Shown: positions 45,774 through 56,586, counted from the stretch's first letter. The stretch: DNA of 64,000 nt from Novosphingobium sp. 18050 (GCF_902706195.1 NZ_CACSJO010000016.1:1-64000); one strand, 5' to 3'. The notes: a model not told the origin generated them from the sequence alone. Numbers and translations: made by a program.

Positions 45774-46361
45774 TCAGGCGTCAGGGGCAAATCCGATATC
45801 GGCCAGCTGCGCTGCCAGAACCTCCTGCATGCGCTCGGCGGTCCAGTCATCGGGTGCGAAGCAGGCTTCGAGCGAAATCCCCGCTACGGACGCGATCAGC
45901 CGCCGCGCCTCGAACAGCAGGCCGCCCTCGCCGACCGCGGGGGCACTGCGCCGCACCAGCATCATCCGGTAGAGTTCCAAGCTCTGCTCGGCAGCGCGGC
46001 GGCGTTCCGCAAGGTATTCCGGCTCAAGATGCGCCCTGCCCCAGAACGCGATCCAGACGCGCCAGTTAGCCCGCGCGCCCGGGCTCAGCGGCATGATCTC
46101 GCCCAGACAGTCGAGCAGCGGCAGGCCCGCATCGAAGGCCGACTCCAGCCGCTCGCGGGCGCGGTCGTTGGCAAGCTGGTAGACGCCGAAGAGCAGCTCG
46201 TTCTTGTTGCGGAAATAATGCGACACGATCGAGGTGCTGCACGCCGTCGCCGCCGCGATCTCGCGGAAGGTCAGCGCATCGATCCCGCGGTCCGCGACAA
46301 GGTCGAACGCGACCGACAGGACCAGCGAGCGGCGTTCCTGCTTGTCGACGATGATCGGCAT
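45774..46361 (-). CDS. TetR/AcrR-family transcriptional regulator
   Basis: 195 residues. N-terminal helix-turn-helix RGIDALTFREIAAATACSTS then IVSHYFRNKNELLFGVYQLA is typical of TetR/BetI proteins; the C-terminal ligand domain is helical and variable. GGGAGGG precedes the start. It lies 100 bp upstream of the Dabb-PASTA gene on the same strand and may control it or itself; the ligand is unknown. Confidence 0.88.
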   Translation of the reverse strand: MPIIVDKQERRSLVLSVAFDLVADRGIDALTFREIAAATACSTSIVSHYFRNKNELLFGVYQLANDRARERLESAFDAGLPLLDCLGEIMPLSPGARANWRVWIAFWGRAHLEPEYLAERRRAAEQSLELYRMMLVRRSAPAVGEGGLLFEARRLIASVAGISLEACFAPDDWTAERMQEVLAAQLADIGFAPDA

Positions 46362-46607
46362 CGTTTGGCCCTCCCCGCCTTTTACACGAAACTGCCGGTC
46401 GGGGCTTCCAGAAGGGGTGTCTTCTTGTCAAGCGGCCGAAACGGGCGCGAAAGCTCGCGAACCATTGCGCCAGCCCTTGATTACGTATCAAATGATTGCT
46501 GGAGGCGACGCTTGTGTTGACGCAGGTGGGCCGGAGTGGAACCGCAAAATCAAATCCCCACCGTATCGTGCCGCCGAACGTGGGAAATACAACGCGAGAG
46601 AGGATAA

Positions 46608-47918
46608 GTGGTGGCCCGATCCTTTGCCCCGCGCTTCGCGGTCTACGTCGCGCTTGTGTTCCTGCTTCTGGGCGTGATGCAGCTGGCGGCCAGCCTCGTG
46701 TTCTACCAGTCGATAGACCGCCAGACCCTGCGCGAGGATCACGCTCGCCGCGTCTCCGAGATGCTGGTGGTGAGCGACCGCATCCACGCGCTCGACCCTC
46801 AGCTCACTGCTCCCACCATGAGCACCCGCCATCTCGCCGCCGCCGTGGCCGGTGCGCCGACCGTTGCCGCGCCTGCGGACACTGAAGCGCTGCTGGCGAT
46901 TGCCACCCGCATCGTCGAATGGGAACCTTCGCTGAGCGGTCGTTCGCTGCGCCTTGCCGTGCGCGATGTCGGCCATGGCAAGCGCGACCTTGTCGGTTCG
47001 ATCCGGCTGACCGACGGGCACTGGCTGAACTTCCGCTCGCGCGACATGAACGCGGCGTGGCCAGTTGCCTTGCGCGCCACCGTGCTGACGCTGGCGACGA
47101 CGCTGGCCTGCCTCGCCATCGGCCTTGCCGCGCTGCACGTCCTGACCCGCCCCCTGCGCCGCATGAGCGACGCCGCCGATGCCATTGGCCAGGGCCGTCA
47201 GGTCACCGTGCGCGAAACCGGATCGCCGGATCTGCGCAAGCTGGCCCATTCGATAAACGTCATGCAGGAACGCATCGCACGCCTCCTGCAGGACCAGGCC
47301 AGGTCGTTCGAGGCGATCAGCCATGACCTGCGCACCCCTCTCTCGCGCCAGAAGGTGGCCGCCGAACTGATCGACGACGCCGAACTTGGCGGCGTGATCC
47401 TGACCAGCGTCGACGAAATGGAAGCACTGCTCGCTTCGCTCCAGCGCTTCCTGCGCGCGCAGCATCTCAATGCCGAGCCCGAGACTGTGGAACTGGGCCA
47501 GCTGGTGCGGGCTGTGCTGTTCCCCTATCGTGGCAAGGCCCGGTTCGCCGTCGAGGGGACTGCCAGCGTCCAGACCTTTCGCGAGCCTTTGTCGCTGGCG
47601 CTTGAGGCCCTGATCGAAAACGCGATCCAGTTCGGCGGAGAAGCCCGCATCACCATCCTCCGCGCCGATGGCCATTGGTGCATCGAGATCGCGGATTCAG
47701 GCCCCGGCATCCCATCATGCTACTTCGATGCGATCCTTGACCCATTCTTCCGCCTCGATGCCGCCCGCGCGCGCGACACCAAGGGTTTCGGGCTGGGCAT
47801 TCCGACTGCCCACCGCCTGATGATGCGCTTCGACGGCAAGCTTACTTTCGCGTCCTCGCCCGAAGGCGGGCTGATCGTGCGCATCCGGGTGCCTCAACCG
47901 CAGGACGCCCCCGCCTGA
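46608..47918 (+). CDS. Orphan membrane sensor histidine kinase
   Basis: 436 residues from GTG 46608 (GAGAGG upstream). First membrane helix VYVALVFLLLGVMQLAASLV, periplasmic sensor region of about 130 residues, second helix around residues 155-178 (TVLTLATTLACLAIGLAALH), HAMP segment, phospho-acceptor box AISHDLRTPLSRQK, and ATPase motifs ENAIQFGG, EIADSGPGIP and KGFGLGIPTAHRLM. It resembles EnvZ-like kinases. No response-regulator gene is adjacent, so its partner is elsewhere. Signal unknown. Confidence 0.9.
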   Translation: MVARSFAPRFAVYVALVFLLLGVMQLAASLVFYQSIDRQTLREDHARRVSEMLVVSDRIHALDPQLTAPTMSTRHLAAAVAGAPTVAAPADTEALLAIATRIVEWEPSLSGRSLRLAVRDVGHGKRDLVGSIRLTDGHWLNFRSRDMNAAWPVALRATVLTLATTLACLAIGLAALHVLTRPLRRMSDAADAIGQGRQVTVRETGSPDLRKLAHSINVMQERIARLLQDQARSFEAISHDLRTPLSRQKVAAELIDDAELGGVILTSVDEMEALLASLQRFLRAQHLNAEPETVELGQLVRAVLFPYRGKARFAVEGTASVQTFREPLSLALEALIENAIQFGGEARITILRADGHWCIEIADSGPGIPSCYFDAILDPFFRLDAARARDTKGFGLGIPTAHRLMMRFDGKLTFASSPEGGLIVRIRVPQPQDAPA

Positions 47919-48216
47919 AGCGCAGCGATGCGTACGCGGGCACCACCCTCGATCAATCCTGCGGCGTCAGTTCGCAGCGCCGGAAGTTCAGCGCCTCGTC
48001 CCGTCGCTCTTTCAATTTGGCGCTGCTGCCGGGTTTCATGTTTTTGCCCAATTGCACGGGCATCGTTCATGTGCCTTAGATGGCTTGAAATTTACGGGGA
48101 TCAAGTTGGCTTATTCAACCGTTCCACACATCTCCGAGCGCTGGCACAGGCAACGCCTTGCACCGCTCGCATTCCGTCTCAGGAACGCCTGACTGCAACG
48201 AACACCAGGAGTAGCA

Positions 48217-49878
48217 ATGGTACGGGCGAGCCCGTTAAAAACGGCCCCGAGCGGCGTTGGGCGCGGCACCGGGCGTAGCTGGGCGATGGGTCTCGGCGGC
48301 ATTGCCGTCGCCGGTCTGGCGCTTTGCCTCGCCAGCCGCCTGCCTCGTAGAACGGCGCCCGATCCCGCCCGGCTCCCCCTGCCCGGCGACAGTTCGCTAT
48401 CCCGTTCCGTGGCGGCACAGGCATCCGAGCATCCCGGCCTGTCCGGCGTCCACTTGCTAAGCGACGGCATCGACGCTTTCGCGGCACGGCTACTGCTGGC
48501 CCGCAGGTCTGAACGCACGCTCGACCTGCAATATTACATCTGGCACGGCGACCGCACCGGCACCCTTCTCCTCGAAGCCGTACACGAAGCGGCGCGGCGC
48601 GGCGTACGGGTGCGCCTGCTGCTGGACGACAACGGCATCACCGGACTCGACCATGTGCTGTCCGCGCTGAACGATCACCCGGACATCGAGGTCCGCCTGT
48701 TCAACCCGTTCCGCATCCGCTTCCCCAAGACCATCGGTTTCCTCACCGAATTCGGCCGCCTCAACCGGCGGATGCACAACAAGAGCTTCACGGTCGACGG
48801 CGCCGTGACAATCGTTGGCGGGCGCAACGTGGGCGACGAGTATTTCGGCGCCGGCGACGGCGCGCTGTTCGCAGACCTCGACGTCATGGCGATCGGGCCG
48901 GTGGTGCGCGACGTCGAACAGGATTTCGAGCGTTACTGGAACAGCCCATCAGCCTATCCCGCCGCGCAGATCCTGACCCGTGTCGGCAAGCGCCAGCGCG
49001 CGAAGCTCGCATCGCGGGCATCGGTCGTGGAAAGCGACGCCTCGGCGCGGCGCTATGTCGAACGCCTGCGCAGCCTGCCGCTGGTCAGGGAGCTTGCCCA
49101 GGGCGAGCTCGATTTCGAATGGGCGAAGGTAGAGGTCATCAGCGACGATCCCGCCAAGGCGCTGGGCGACATCGATCACAAGGAACTGCTCGCCGGCAAA
49201 CTGGACGAAACGATCGGCGCGCCGCTGCACGAACTGTCCATCGTGTCGGGGTATTTCGTCCCCGGCCAGCAGGCCACCGACCAACTAAGCGCGCTCGCCA
49301 GATCGGGGATCGCGGTTTCGGTGCTGACCAACGGCTATGCCTCCACCGACGTGGCTCTGGTCCACGCGGGCTATGCGCCCTGGCGCAAGCAACTGCTCAA
49401 GGCAGGCGTGCGGCTGTTCGAAACCGGGCGGCAGACACGTAGCGCCCCCACGAAAAAGGCCGCCAAGAAGGAACGCCGCAAGGGCAACCGGCTCGGCGTC
49501 GGCAGCCGCCTGCGCGCCACCGGCAGCGGTTCCTTCGCGGCCTTGCGCTCAGGCGCATCGACGGTCCACGCCAAGACCATCACCGTCGACCGGACGCGGC
49601 TGTTCATCGGCTCGTTCAACTTCGACCCCCGCTCGTACCGGCTGAACACCGAACTCGGCTTCGTCATTCACAGCCCGCTGTTCGCGGCCCACGTCGCCGA
49701 CGCCTTCGACAGCATCATCCCCCAAGCCTCTTATGCCGTCACTCTTGGCACCGACGGGGAACTACGCTGGAGCGACGACACGGCCTCCGCACCCCGGACC
49801 GACGAGCCCGGGATGGGTCTGCTCGACCGCGTGTTGATCGGCATCGCCTCACGGCTGCCGATCGCGTGGCTGCTGTGA
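48217..49878 (+). CDS. Phospholipase D/cardiolipin-synthase-like protein
   Basis: 553 residues with an N-terminal hydrophobic anchor (MGLGGIAVAGLALCLASRLP). Two HKD motifs: RMHNKSFTVDGAVTIVGGRN (HxKxxxxD) and TVHAKTITVDRTRLFIGSFN, with LQYYIWHGDRTGTLLLEAV typical of the YjhR/ClsC-like group. Likely phosphatidyl transfer or phospholipid hydrolysis at the envelope. AGGAG precedes the ATG. About 300 bp upstream (47919-48216) I see no gene or convincing signal. Confidence 0.88.
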   Translation: MVRASPLKTAPSGVGRGTGRSWAMGLGGIAVAGLALCLASRLPRRTAPDPARLPLPGDSSLSRSVAAQASEHPGLSGVHLLSDGIDAFAARLLLARRSERTLDLQYYIWHGDRTGTLLLEAVHEAARRGVRVRLLLDDNGITGLDHVLSALNDHPDIEVRLFNPFRIRFPKTIGFLTEFGRLNRRMHNKSFTVDGAVTIVGGRNVGDEYFGAGDGALFADLDVMAIGPVVRDVEQDFERYWNSPSAYPAAQILTRVGKRQRAKLASRASVVESDASARRYVERLRSLPLVRELAQGELDFEWAKVEVISDDPAKALGDIDHKELLAGKLDETIGAPLHELSIVSGYFVPGQQATDQLSALARSGIAVSVLTNGYASTDVALVHAGYAPWRKQLLKAGVRLFETGRQTRSAPTKKAAKKERRKGNRLGVGSRLRATGSGSFAALRSGASTVHAKTITVDRTRLFIGSFNFDPRSYRLNTELGFVIHSPLFAAHVADAFDSIIPQASYAVTLGTDGELRWSDDTASAPRTDEPGMGLLDRVLIGIASRLPIAWLL

Positions 49879-49983
49879 GACACCGGACCTTTTCGGTTCA
49901 CTCAGGGCAGAACCGATTCTAAAGGCATAGGCAGGTGCCAAGGCCCGCATTAGGCCCAAGGGCTCTTAACAGGAGAGCGTGAC

Positions 49984-52029
49984 TTGAAGCATATCCCGTG
50001 GATCATCCTCGCCCTGATCGGCGCGGCGTGTCTTGCCGTTCTGGCAACGGTGCGCGGCGAGCAGATCAACGCGCTGTGGATCGTCGTCGCGGCGGTGAGC
50101 ACGTTCCTTGTCGCCTATCGCTATTACGCCCTGTTCATTGCCCGATACGTCATGAAACTGGACGGCAGGCGCGCCACTCCGGCCCATTACCGCGCAGACG
50201 GCATGGACTATGTGCCCACAGACAGGCGCGTCCTGTTCGGCCACCACTTCGCCGCCATTGCCGGGGCTGGCCCGCTGGTCGGCCCGGTGCTGGCGGCACA
50301 GATGGGCTATCTGCCGGGCACGCTCTGGATCATCGCAGGCGTCGTTGTGGCGGGCGCGGTGCAGGACTTCATGGTCCTGTTCATCTCGATGCGCCGCGAC
50401 GGCAAGTCGCTGGGCGAACTGGTGCGCATGGAAATGGGCGCGGTGGCCGGCACCATCGCTCTGGCGGGCGCCTTCCTCATCATGGTCATCATCCTGGCGG
50501 TGCTGGCGCTGATCGTCGTGCGCGCACTGGCGGAAAGCCCCTGGGGCATGTTCACGGTGGCGGCCACGATCCCGCTGGCGCTGATGATGGGCGCATACAC
50601 GCGCTGGATCAGGCCGGGCCGGGTGGGCGAAGTGTCGATCCTCGGCTTCGTCGGACTGATCGCGGCCATCGTCTACGGGCAGGCCGTGGCCGCATCGCCA
50701 TTCTGGGGACCGCTGTTCACCTTCACGCCCGAGCAGCTGTGCTGGATCCTGATCGGCTACGGCGCCCTCGCCTCTTTGCTGCCGGTATGGCTGCTGCTGG
50801 CCCCGCGTGACTATCTTTCGACCTTCCTCAAGATCGGCGCGATCAGCGCGCTGGCCGTGGGCATCGTCGTCATGGCGCCGCCGCTGCGGATGCCGCCGCT
50901 CACCCAGTTCATCGGCGGCGGCGGGCCTGCGTGGTCGGGCGGGCTGTTCCCGTTCCTGTTCATCACCATCGCCTGCGGCGCGGTCTCCGGCTTCCACGCC
51001 CTAATCGCCAGCGGCACCACGCCCAAGCTGATCGCCACCGAAACCGACGCGCCTTTCATCGGCTACGGCGCGATGCTGATGGAGGCGTTCGTGGCGATCA
51101 TGGCGCTGGTGGGCGCCTCGATCCTCGATCCGGGCATCTACTTCGCCATGAACAGCCCCGCCGCCGTACTGGGCACCGACCCGGTAAGCGCCGCCCACGC
51201 TGTGACCGCGATGGGCTTCCCTGTTTCCGCCGACCTGCTGGTCGAGACCGCGCGCGACGTGGGCGAACATACCATCGTCTCACGCACCGGCGGCGCGCCC
51301 ACGCTGGCGGTCGCCATGGCCGAAATCTTCAGCCACGTCGCCGGCGGCTCGGCGATGAAAGCCTTCTGGTATCACTTCGCGATCCTGTTCGAGGCGCTGT
51401 TCATCCTCACCGCTGTCGACGCCGGCACCCGCGCCGGGCGCTTCATGCTGCAGGACCTGATCGGGCTGGCCGTGCCCTCGTTCCGGGCGGGCACCTCGTT
51501 CCTGCCAGGCGTCGTGGCGACCGGACTTTGCGTGGCGAGCTGGGGATTCTTCCTCTATCAGGGCGTCACCGATCCGCTGGGCGGGGTGAACACGCTCTGG
51601 CCGGTGTTCGGCATTTCCAACCAGATGCTGGCCGCCGTGGCGCTGATGCTCTCCACCGTCGTGCTGTTCCGCATGAAGCAGCAGCGTTTTGCCTGGGTGA
51701 CGGTAGTGCCCACGGTCTGGCTGCTGATCTGCACCCTGAGCGCAGGCACCCTGAAACTACTGTCCAGCGACCCCACGGTCGGCTTCCTCGCCCACGCCCG
51801 CAAGTTTTCGGATGCGGTTTCGGCGGGGCAGGTGCTGGCCCCCGCCAAGTCGATGGAGCAGATGGAGGCGATCGTCTTCAACGACCGCGTCGATGCGGGG
51901 CTTTGCGCCTTGTTCCTGTTCGTGGTGATCTCGCTGATGGGCTTCACCGTGCGAACCTGCCTCGCCGCCTTGCGTGAGGATCGGCCGACGGTGAACGAGA
52001 TGCCCGCGCAAATGGTCCCGGCGGAATGA
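49984..52029 (+). CDS. cstA: CstA-family peptide/pyruvate transporter (carbon starvation protein A)
   Basis: 681 residues from TTG 49984, supported by AGGAG 9-13 bases upstream. Begins MKHIPWIILALIGAACLAVL; conserved VLFGHHFAAIAGAGPLVGPV then LAAQMGYLPG and about 16-18 membrane helices, with FHALIASGTTPKLIATETDA then PFIGYGAMLMEAFVAIMALV. Imports pyruvate or peptides. It overlaps ybdD by 4 bp (ATGA), the usual pairing. Confidence 0.96.
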   Translation: MKHIPWIILALIGAACLAVLATVRGEQINALWIVVAAVSTFLVAYRYYALFIARYVMKLDGRRATPAHYRADGMDYVPTDRRVLFGHHFAAIAGAGPLVGPVLAAQMGYLPGTLWIIAGVVVAGAVQDFMVLFISMRRDGKSLGELVRMEMGAVAGTIALAGAFLIMVIILAVLALIVVRALAESPWGMFTVAATIPLALMMGAYTRWIRPGRVGEVSILGFVGLIAAIVYGQAVAASPFWGPLFTFTPEQLCWILIGYGALASLLPVWLLLAPRDYLSTFLKIGAISALAVGIVVMAPPLRMPPLTQFIGGGGPAWSGGLFPFLFITIACGAVSGFHALIASGTTPKLIATETDAPFIGYGAMLMEAFVAIMALVGASILDPGIYFAMNSPAAVLGTDPVSAAHAVTAMGFPVSADLLVETARDVGEHTIVSRTGGAPTLAVAMAEIFSHVAGGSAMKAFWYHFAILFEALFILTAVDAGTRAGRFMLQDLIGLAVPSFRAGTSFLPGVVATGLCVASWGFFLYQGVTDPLGGVNTLWPVFGISNQMLAAVALMLSTVVLFRMKQQRFAWVTVVPTVWLLICTLSAGTLKLLSSDPTVGFLAHARKFSDAVSAGQVLAPAKSMEQMEAIVFNDRVDAGLCALFLFVVISLMGFTVRTCLAALREDRPTVNEMPAQMVPAE

Positions 52030-52220
52030 GCCTCGTCCGCCGCATCCTCACCATCGGGCGCGAAACCGCCCGGCTCATGGTCGGCCAGCCGCCTTACGAG
52101 GTGTATCTCGCGCACATGGCGAAGCACCACCCCGATGCTACGCCGCTGAACCGCGTGGAATTCTTCCGGAACCGCGAGAACGCCCGCTTCAGCGGCGCTG
52201 GCGGAGGGAAGTGCTGCTGA
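52026..52220 (+). CDS. YbdD/YjiX-type DUF466 small protein
   Basis: 64 residues: RLMVGQPPYEVYLAHMAKHH then PDATPLNRVEFFRNRENARF and a Cys-rich tail GGGKCC. This small protein is regularly translated with cstA, here by ATGA overlap, and is thought to help transporter function. Cytoplasmic. A strong hairpin follows. Confidence 0.93.
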   Translation: MSLVRRILTIGRETARLMVGQPPYEVYLAHMAKHHPDATPLNRVEFFRNRENARFSGAGGGKCC

Positions 52221-52227
52221 AATAAAG

Positions 52228-52274
52228 CCCCCGTCCGTTCATCCGTCGAAAGGCTCAGGATGAACGGACGGGGG
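52228..52274. terminator. Strong hairpin with REP-like loop between convergent genes
   Basis: A perfect 17-bp stem (CCCCCGTCCGTTCATCC, 52228-52244, with its complement at 52258-52274) and a 13-base loop GTCGAAAGGCTCA. The loop and right arm match the REP family at 40338 and 44262. No T-run; sits between the stops of ybdD and the enoyl-CoA hydratase. Confidence 0.6.
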
Positions 52275-52290
52275 TAATGCAGGAGGGGCG

Positions 52291-53073
52291 TTACTGCCCC
52301 TTGAACACCGGTCTGCGCTTTTCGAGGAACGAGTTAACGCCTTCAAGGAAATCCTCGGTGCGCCCGGCCTCGCGCTGGCCTCGGCGTTCCGCCTGAAGCG
52401 CCGTCTCCAGGCTCGAATCGAGCGCGTCCCAGGCCATCCGCTTGATAAGCCCCAGCGAACGCGGCCCGCGCGCCAAAGCCTTCGCCAGCTTCATCGCCTC
52501 ACCGTCGAGGTCCGCTTCCGGCACGACCTTGGTGGCCAGCCCCCAGTCGAGCGCGGTCTTCGCATCGACCTTCTCGCCCAGCAGCATCATCTGCATCGCC
52601 CGTACCCGGCCAACCGCCTGCGCGAGCAGATACGTGGCGCCGCCATCGGGCACGAGGCCGACATGGCAGAACGCGCAGAAGAAGTACGAACCCTCGGCCA
52701 TCAGCACCACGTCGCCCGCAGCGGCAAGTCCCGCCCCGAAGCCCGCCGCCGCTCCGCGAATCGCGGTCACCACCGGCTGCTCCATGGTCTTGATCGCCAT
52801 GATGACGGGGTTGAACGCCCGGTCGAGCTGGCCGCCGATGTCGCGCAGCGGATCGGCAAGCATGTCCTGCGCGGCCGAAAGATTGGCCCCCGAGCAAAAC
52901 GCCTTGCCCTCACCCGTCAGGAGCACCGCGCGGGCCTCTCGCGCGGCTTCGTCCAGCGCGTGGACCATTTCGTGGCCCATCGCCTCGGTCACGCCGTTCA
53001 TGGTCTTGGGGTCATTCAGAGAAATGCGCGCGACGCCGTCCTCCAGGGAATAGAGGATGTGCTCGTAAGTCAT
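52291..53073 (-). CDS. Enoyl-CoA hydratase/isomerase family protein
   Basis: 260-residue crotonase. LTGEGKAFCSGANLSAAQDM (first oxyanion element), AIRGAAAGFGAGLAAAGDVV (second), and HVGLVPDGGATYLLAQAVGR then ALDWGLATKVVPEADLDGEA. Likely fatty acid or aromatic-acid beta-oxidation; the substrate chain is not deducible. GAGGAG precedes the start. The next upstream gene, a nitronate monooxygenase-like flavoprotein, is 29 bp away on the same strand. Confidence 0.88.
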   Translation of the reverse strand: MTYEHILYSLEDGVARISLNDPKTMNGVTEAMGHEMVHALDEAAREARAVLLTGEGKAFCSGANLSAAQDMLADPLRDIGGQLDRAFNPVIMAIKTMEQPVVTAIRGAAAGFGAGLAAAGDVVLMAEGSYFFCAFCHVGLVPDGGATYLLAQAVGRVRAMQMMLLGEKVDAKTALDWGLATKVVPEADLDGEAMKLAKALARGPRSLGLIKRMAWDALDSSLETALQAERRGQREAGRTEDFLEGVNSFLEKRRPVFKGQ

Positions 53074-53102
53074 TGAAACTCCTCTCCAGTGATCGCCGGG
53101 GT

Positions 53103-54143
<1,041 letters not shown>

Positions 54144-54245
54144 CTATGCGAAGGCGCGCAGGCCTTCAAGGCAGCGATAGCCCTTCCCCGGCCAAAGCGC
54201 TTGACCATCGTGGCAGCGAATGCGGAAGGGGTGCTGCCGAGGCGG

Positions 54246-54899
54246 CTAGATGCGCCCATTCGCCTCGATACCTTCGATCACGAAGGCGGCGATGGCATGG
54301 CGGATCTCGTCCTCATCCGCCATGCCGACCGGGAATAGCCAGTCGCGAAACATCAGGTTCGCCAGCACCGCCGCGAAGGACACACGTACCATGAGTTCCG
54401 GCGCAACGCGGCTTTCGGAGCCCACCCGCGCGGCCATCATCGCCTCGCCGCGCTCGAAATAGGCCTGTAGCCCTTCGAGTGCATCGATACCCTTGGTGGC
54501 CTCCGGCGAATAGGCATTGGCGACCACGAGCGAGAGGAACATGCGCGAATGGCTCGCCATGAAGTCCTGCAATTCGGCGATATAGCTGCGCGCCAAATCC
54601 TTACCGTCGCGGACCGAAGGCGGTTCTGCGGCGCTGCGCGCCTGAAATTGCGCGAAATGACGGTTGAGCGGCGTGAAGATCGCCGCGTGGAACAGGTCCT
54701 GCTTGGAGGCATGGAAGCGGAATATCTGCGCCTCGGTTACATCCGCGCGCCGGGCGATAGCCGCCGTGGTAGCACCGGCGTAACCGGAAAGCTCAAATTC
54801 CTCAGCCGCCGCTTCGAGAATGCGGTCGGCCACTTCCTCCGACGAGCGCCGGCGCCGTTTCGGCGTCTTGGCGTTCGTCTCCGGCCTCTCCAAACCCAT
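54246..54899 (-). CDS. TetR/AcrR-family transcriptional regulator
   Basis: 217 residues from ATG 54899 (MGLERPETNAKTPKRRRRSS); ATG 54926 is an alternative. HTH: ELSGYAGATTAAIARRADVT then EAQIFRFHASKQDLFHAAIF. The basic N-terminus and helical ligand domain are typical of the family. It lies upstream of the nitronate monooxygenase-hydratase operon on the same strand and is a plausible repressor of it, which is inference. Ligand unknown. Confidence 0.88.
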   Translation of the reverse strand: MGLERPETNAKTPKRRRRSSEEVADRILEAAAEEFELSGYAGATTAAIARRADVTEAQIFRFHASKQDLFHAAIFTPLNRHFAQFQARSAAEPPSVRDGKDLARSYIAELQDFMASHSRMFLSLVVANAYSPEATKGIDALEGLQAYFERGEAMMAARVGSESRVAPELMVRVSFAAVLANLMFRDWLFPVGMADEDEIRHAIAAFVIEGIEANGRI

Positions 54900-54946
54900 G
54901 CCCTTCCCGCATCCGTTGCCGGGCATTTCGCCCGGCCGACAGTCTA

Positions 54947-56419
54947 TCAGAGCGCCGAGACGTGAAGGAAGTTCGGCACCGGGCCGTTCCAGCTGCCGTC
55001 GTCGCGGGTCACGGGCTCGGCATCGCGGCGGCGTCCGCCACGAGCAGGGCCGCGGGCCGGAGCACTGGGAGCGGGAGCCGGCGTTTCCGCCCGCACTTCG
55101 CGCTTGGGTTCCTCGCTACGGGTCTCGCGGCGAGGCGCACGGGCGGGACGATCCTCGCGCTTTTCGGCGGCCGCGCGCGGCTCGGGCGCTTCGGTTTCGG
55201 CCTGAGCCGGACGCTTGCCGCGCGGTGCACGCTTAGGCTTCTCTTCGCGGGCCGGCTTTTCTTCGCGAACAGCCTTGTCCTCATGAACATCGACATCTTC
55301 GCTGGAGCCGAGTTGATAGATCGGGATCGGACCGCCGGTCAGCTTTTCGACATTGGCGATCGCCTCGGCGTCCTCGGGAGCGACGAAAGTGAAAGCGCGG
55401 CCCGTGGCTCCGCCGCGTCCGGTGCGGCCGATGCGGTGGACGTAGTCGTCCGGGTGCCAGGGCGTGTCGAAGTTGAAGACGTGGCTCACGCCCTTCACGT
55501 CGAGGCCGCGAGCGGCGACGTCGGAGGCGCAGAGGATGCTGATCTCACCCGCCTTGAACCGTTCCAGCTCTGCATTGCGCGAAGCCTGGTCCATGTCGCC
55601 GTGGATCTCGCCTGCCGAGAAACCGTAGCTCTTCAGGCTTTTGGCCAGTTCGCGTACGGTGGTCTTACGGTTGGCGAAGATGATCGCGGTGGTGACGTTG
55701 TCCGTCTTCAGCAGTTCACGCAGGACTTCACGCTTCTTGCGCGAAGGCACGGCCACCTTGTGCTGGACGATGCTGGTGTTGTTCGACGCCGGACGGGCGA
55801 CTTCGATGTACTTGGGGTTCGTCAGGAAACGGTCGGCCAGTTTCTTGATGACCGGCGGCATCGTCGCCGAGAACAGCAGCGTCTGGCGATTGGCCGGCAG
55901 CTTCGAACAGATCGTCTCGATGTCGGGGATGAAGCCCATGTCGAGCATGCGGTCGGCTTCGTCGATGACGAGCAGTTCGCAGCCGGTGAGCATGATCTTG
56001 CCGCGCTCGAACAGGTCCATCAGGCGGCCCGGCGTGGCAATCAGCACGTCGACACCGGCGGACAGCGCCTTCAGCTGATCACCCATTTGCACGCCACCGA
56101 TCAGCAGTGCCATCTTGAGATCGTGGTTCTTGCCGTACTTCTCGAAGTTCTCCGCCACCTGCGCGGCGAGTTCGCGCGTCGGTTCGAGAATCAGCGAGCG
56201 CGGCATCAGCGCGCGGCGGCGACCATGACCCAGGATGTCGATCATCGGCAGCACGAAAGCGGCGGTCTTACCGGTTCCCGTCTGCGCAATGCCGATGATG
56301 TCCTTCATCATCAGCACGGGCGGGATCGTCTGCGCCTGGATCGGAGTCGGCTCGGTATAACCCGCGGTCTCGACCGCTTGGAGCAATTCGTTCGACAGGC
56401 CGAGATCGGCAAAGCTCAT
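54947..56419 (-). CDS. DEAD-box RNA helicase with disordered C-terminus
   Basis: 490 residues from MSFADLGLSN at 56419. Q motif TEPTPIQAQTIPPVL, motif I AQTGTGKTAAF, Ia PTRELAAQ, Ib TPGRLMD, II VIDEADRMLDMGF, III SATMPP, V DVAARGLDVKGVSHVFNFD, VI HRIGRTGR. The last about 110 residues are Arg/Lys/Glu/Pro-rich and repetitive, as in RhlE-type helicases, and probably bind RNA. ATG 56452 would add 11 residues. Function: RNA remodelling, mRNA decay or ribosome assembly. Confidence 0.95.
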   Translation of the reverse strand: MSFADLGLSNELLQAVETAGYTEPTPIQAQTIPPVLMMKDIIGIAQTGTGKTAAFVLPMIDILGHGRRRALMPRSLILEPTRELAAQVAENFEKYGKNHDLKMALLIGGVQMGDQLKALSAGVDVLIATPGRLMDLFERGKIMLTGCELLVIDEADRMLDMGFIPDIETICSKLPANRQTLLFSATMPPVIKKLADRFLTNPKYIEVARPASNNTSIVQHKVAVPSRKKREVLRELLKTDNVTTAIIFANRKTTVRELAKSLKSYGFSAGEIHGDMDQASRNAELERFKAGEISILCASDVAARGLDVKGVSHVFNFDTPWHPDDYVHRIGRTGRGGATGRAFTFVAPEDAEAIANVEKLTGGPIPIYQLGSSEDVDVHEDKAVREEKPAREEKPKRAPRGKRPAQAETEAPEPRAAAEKREDRPARAPRRETRSEEPKREVRAETPAPAPSAPARGPARGGRRRDAEPVTRDDGSWNGPVPNFLHVSAL

Positions 56420-56586
56420 AGGCGTATGGTTTTTCCGGAAAAACTTGGTCAATGGGGCGACATGCGGTCAGGATGAGCAAACGCTCGCCAAGACACCTGT
56501 AGCGCGACAGTGGGCCCTTTGCGGGAAACGCCCCGAAAGTCAAGGAATTCCGGGTCTACCGGTTAGAATGCCGTGCTGCCCCGCGC

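Noticed and set aside
47919..48216. 298-bp gap upstream of the phospholipase D gene
   Set aside because: No ORF, hairpin or recognisable RNA could be supported; treated as promoter/leader DNA.
54962..56476. 504-codon plus-strand frame opposite the DEAD-box helicase
   Set aside because: Shadow of the helicase, whose nine motifs are intact.
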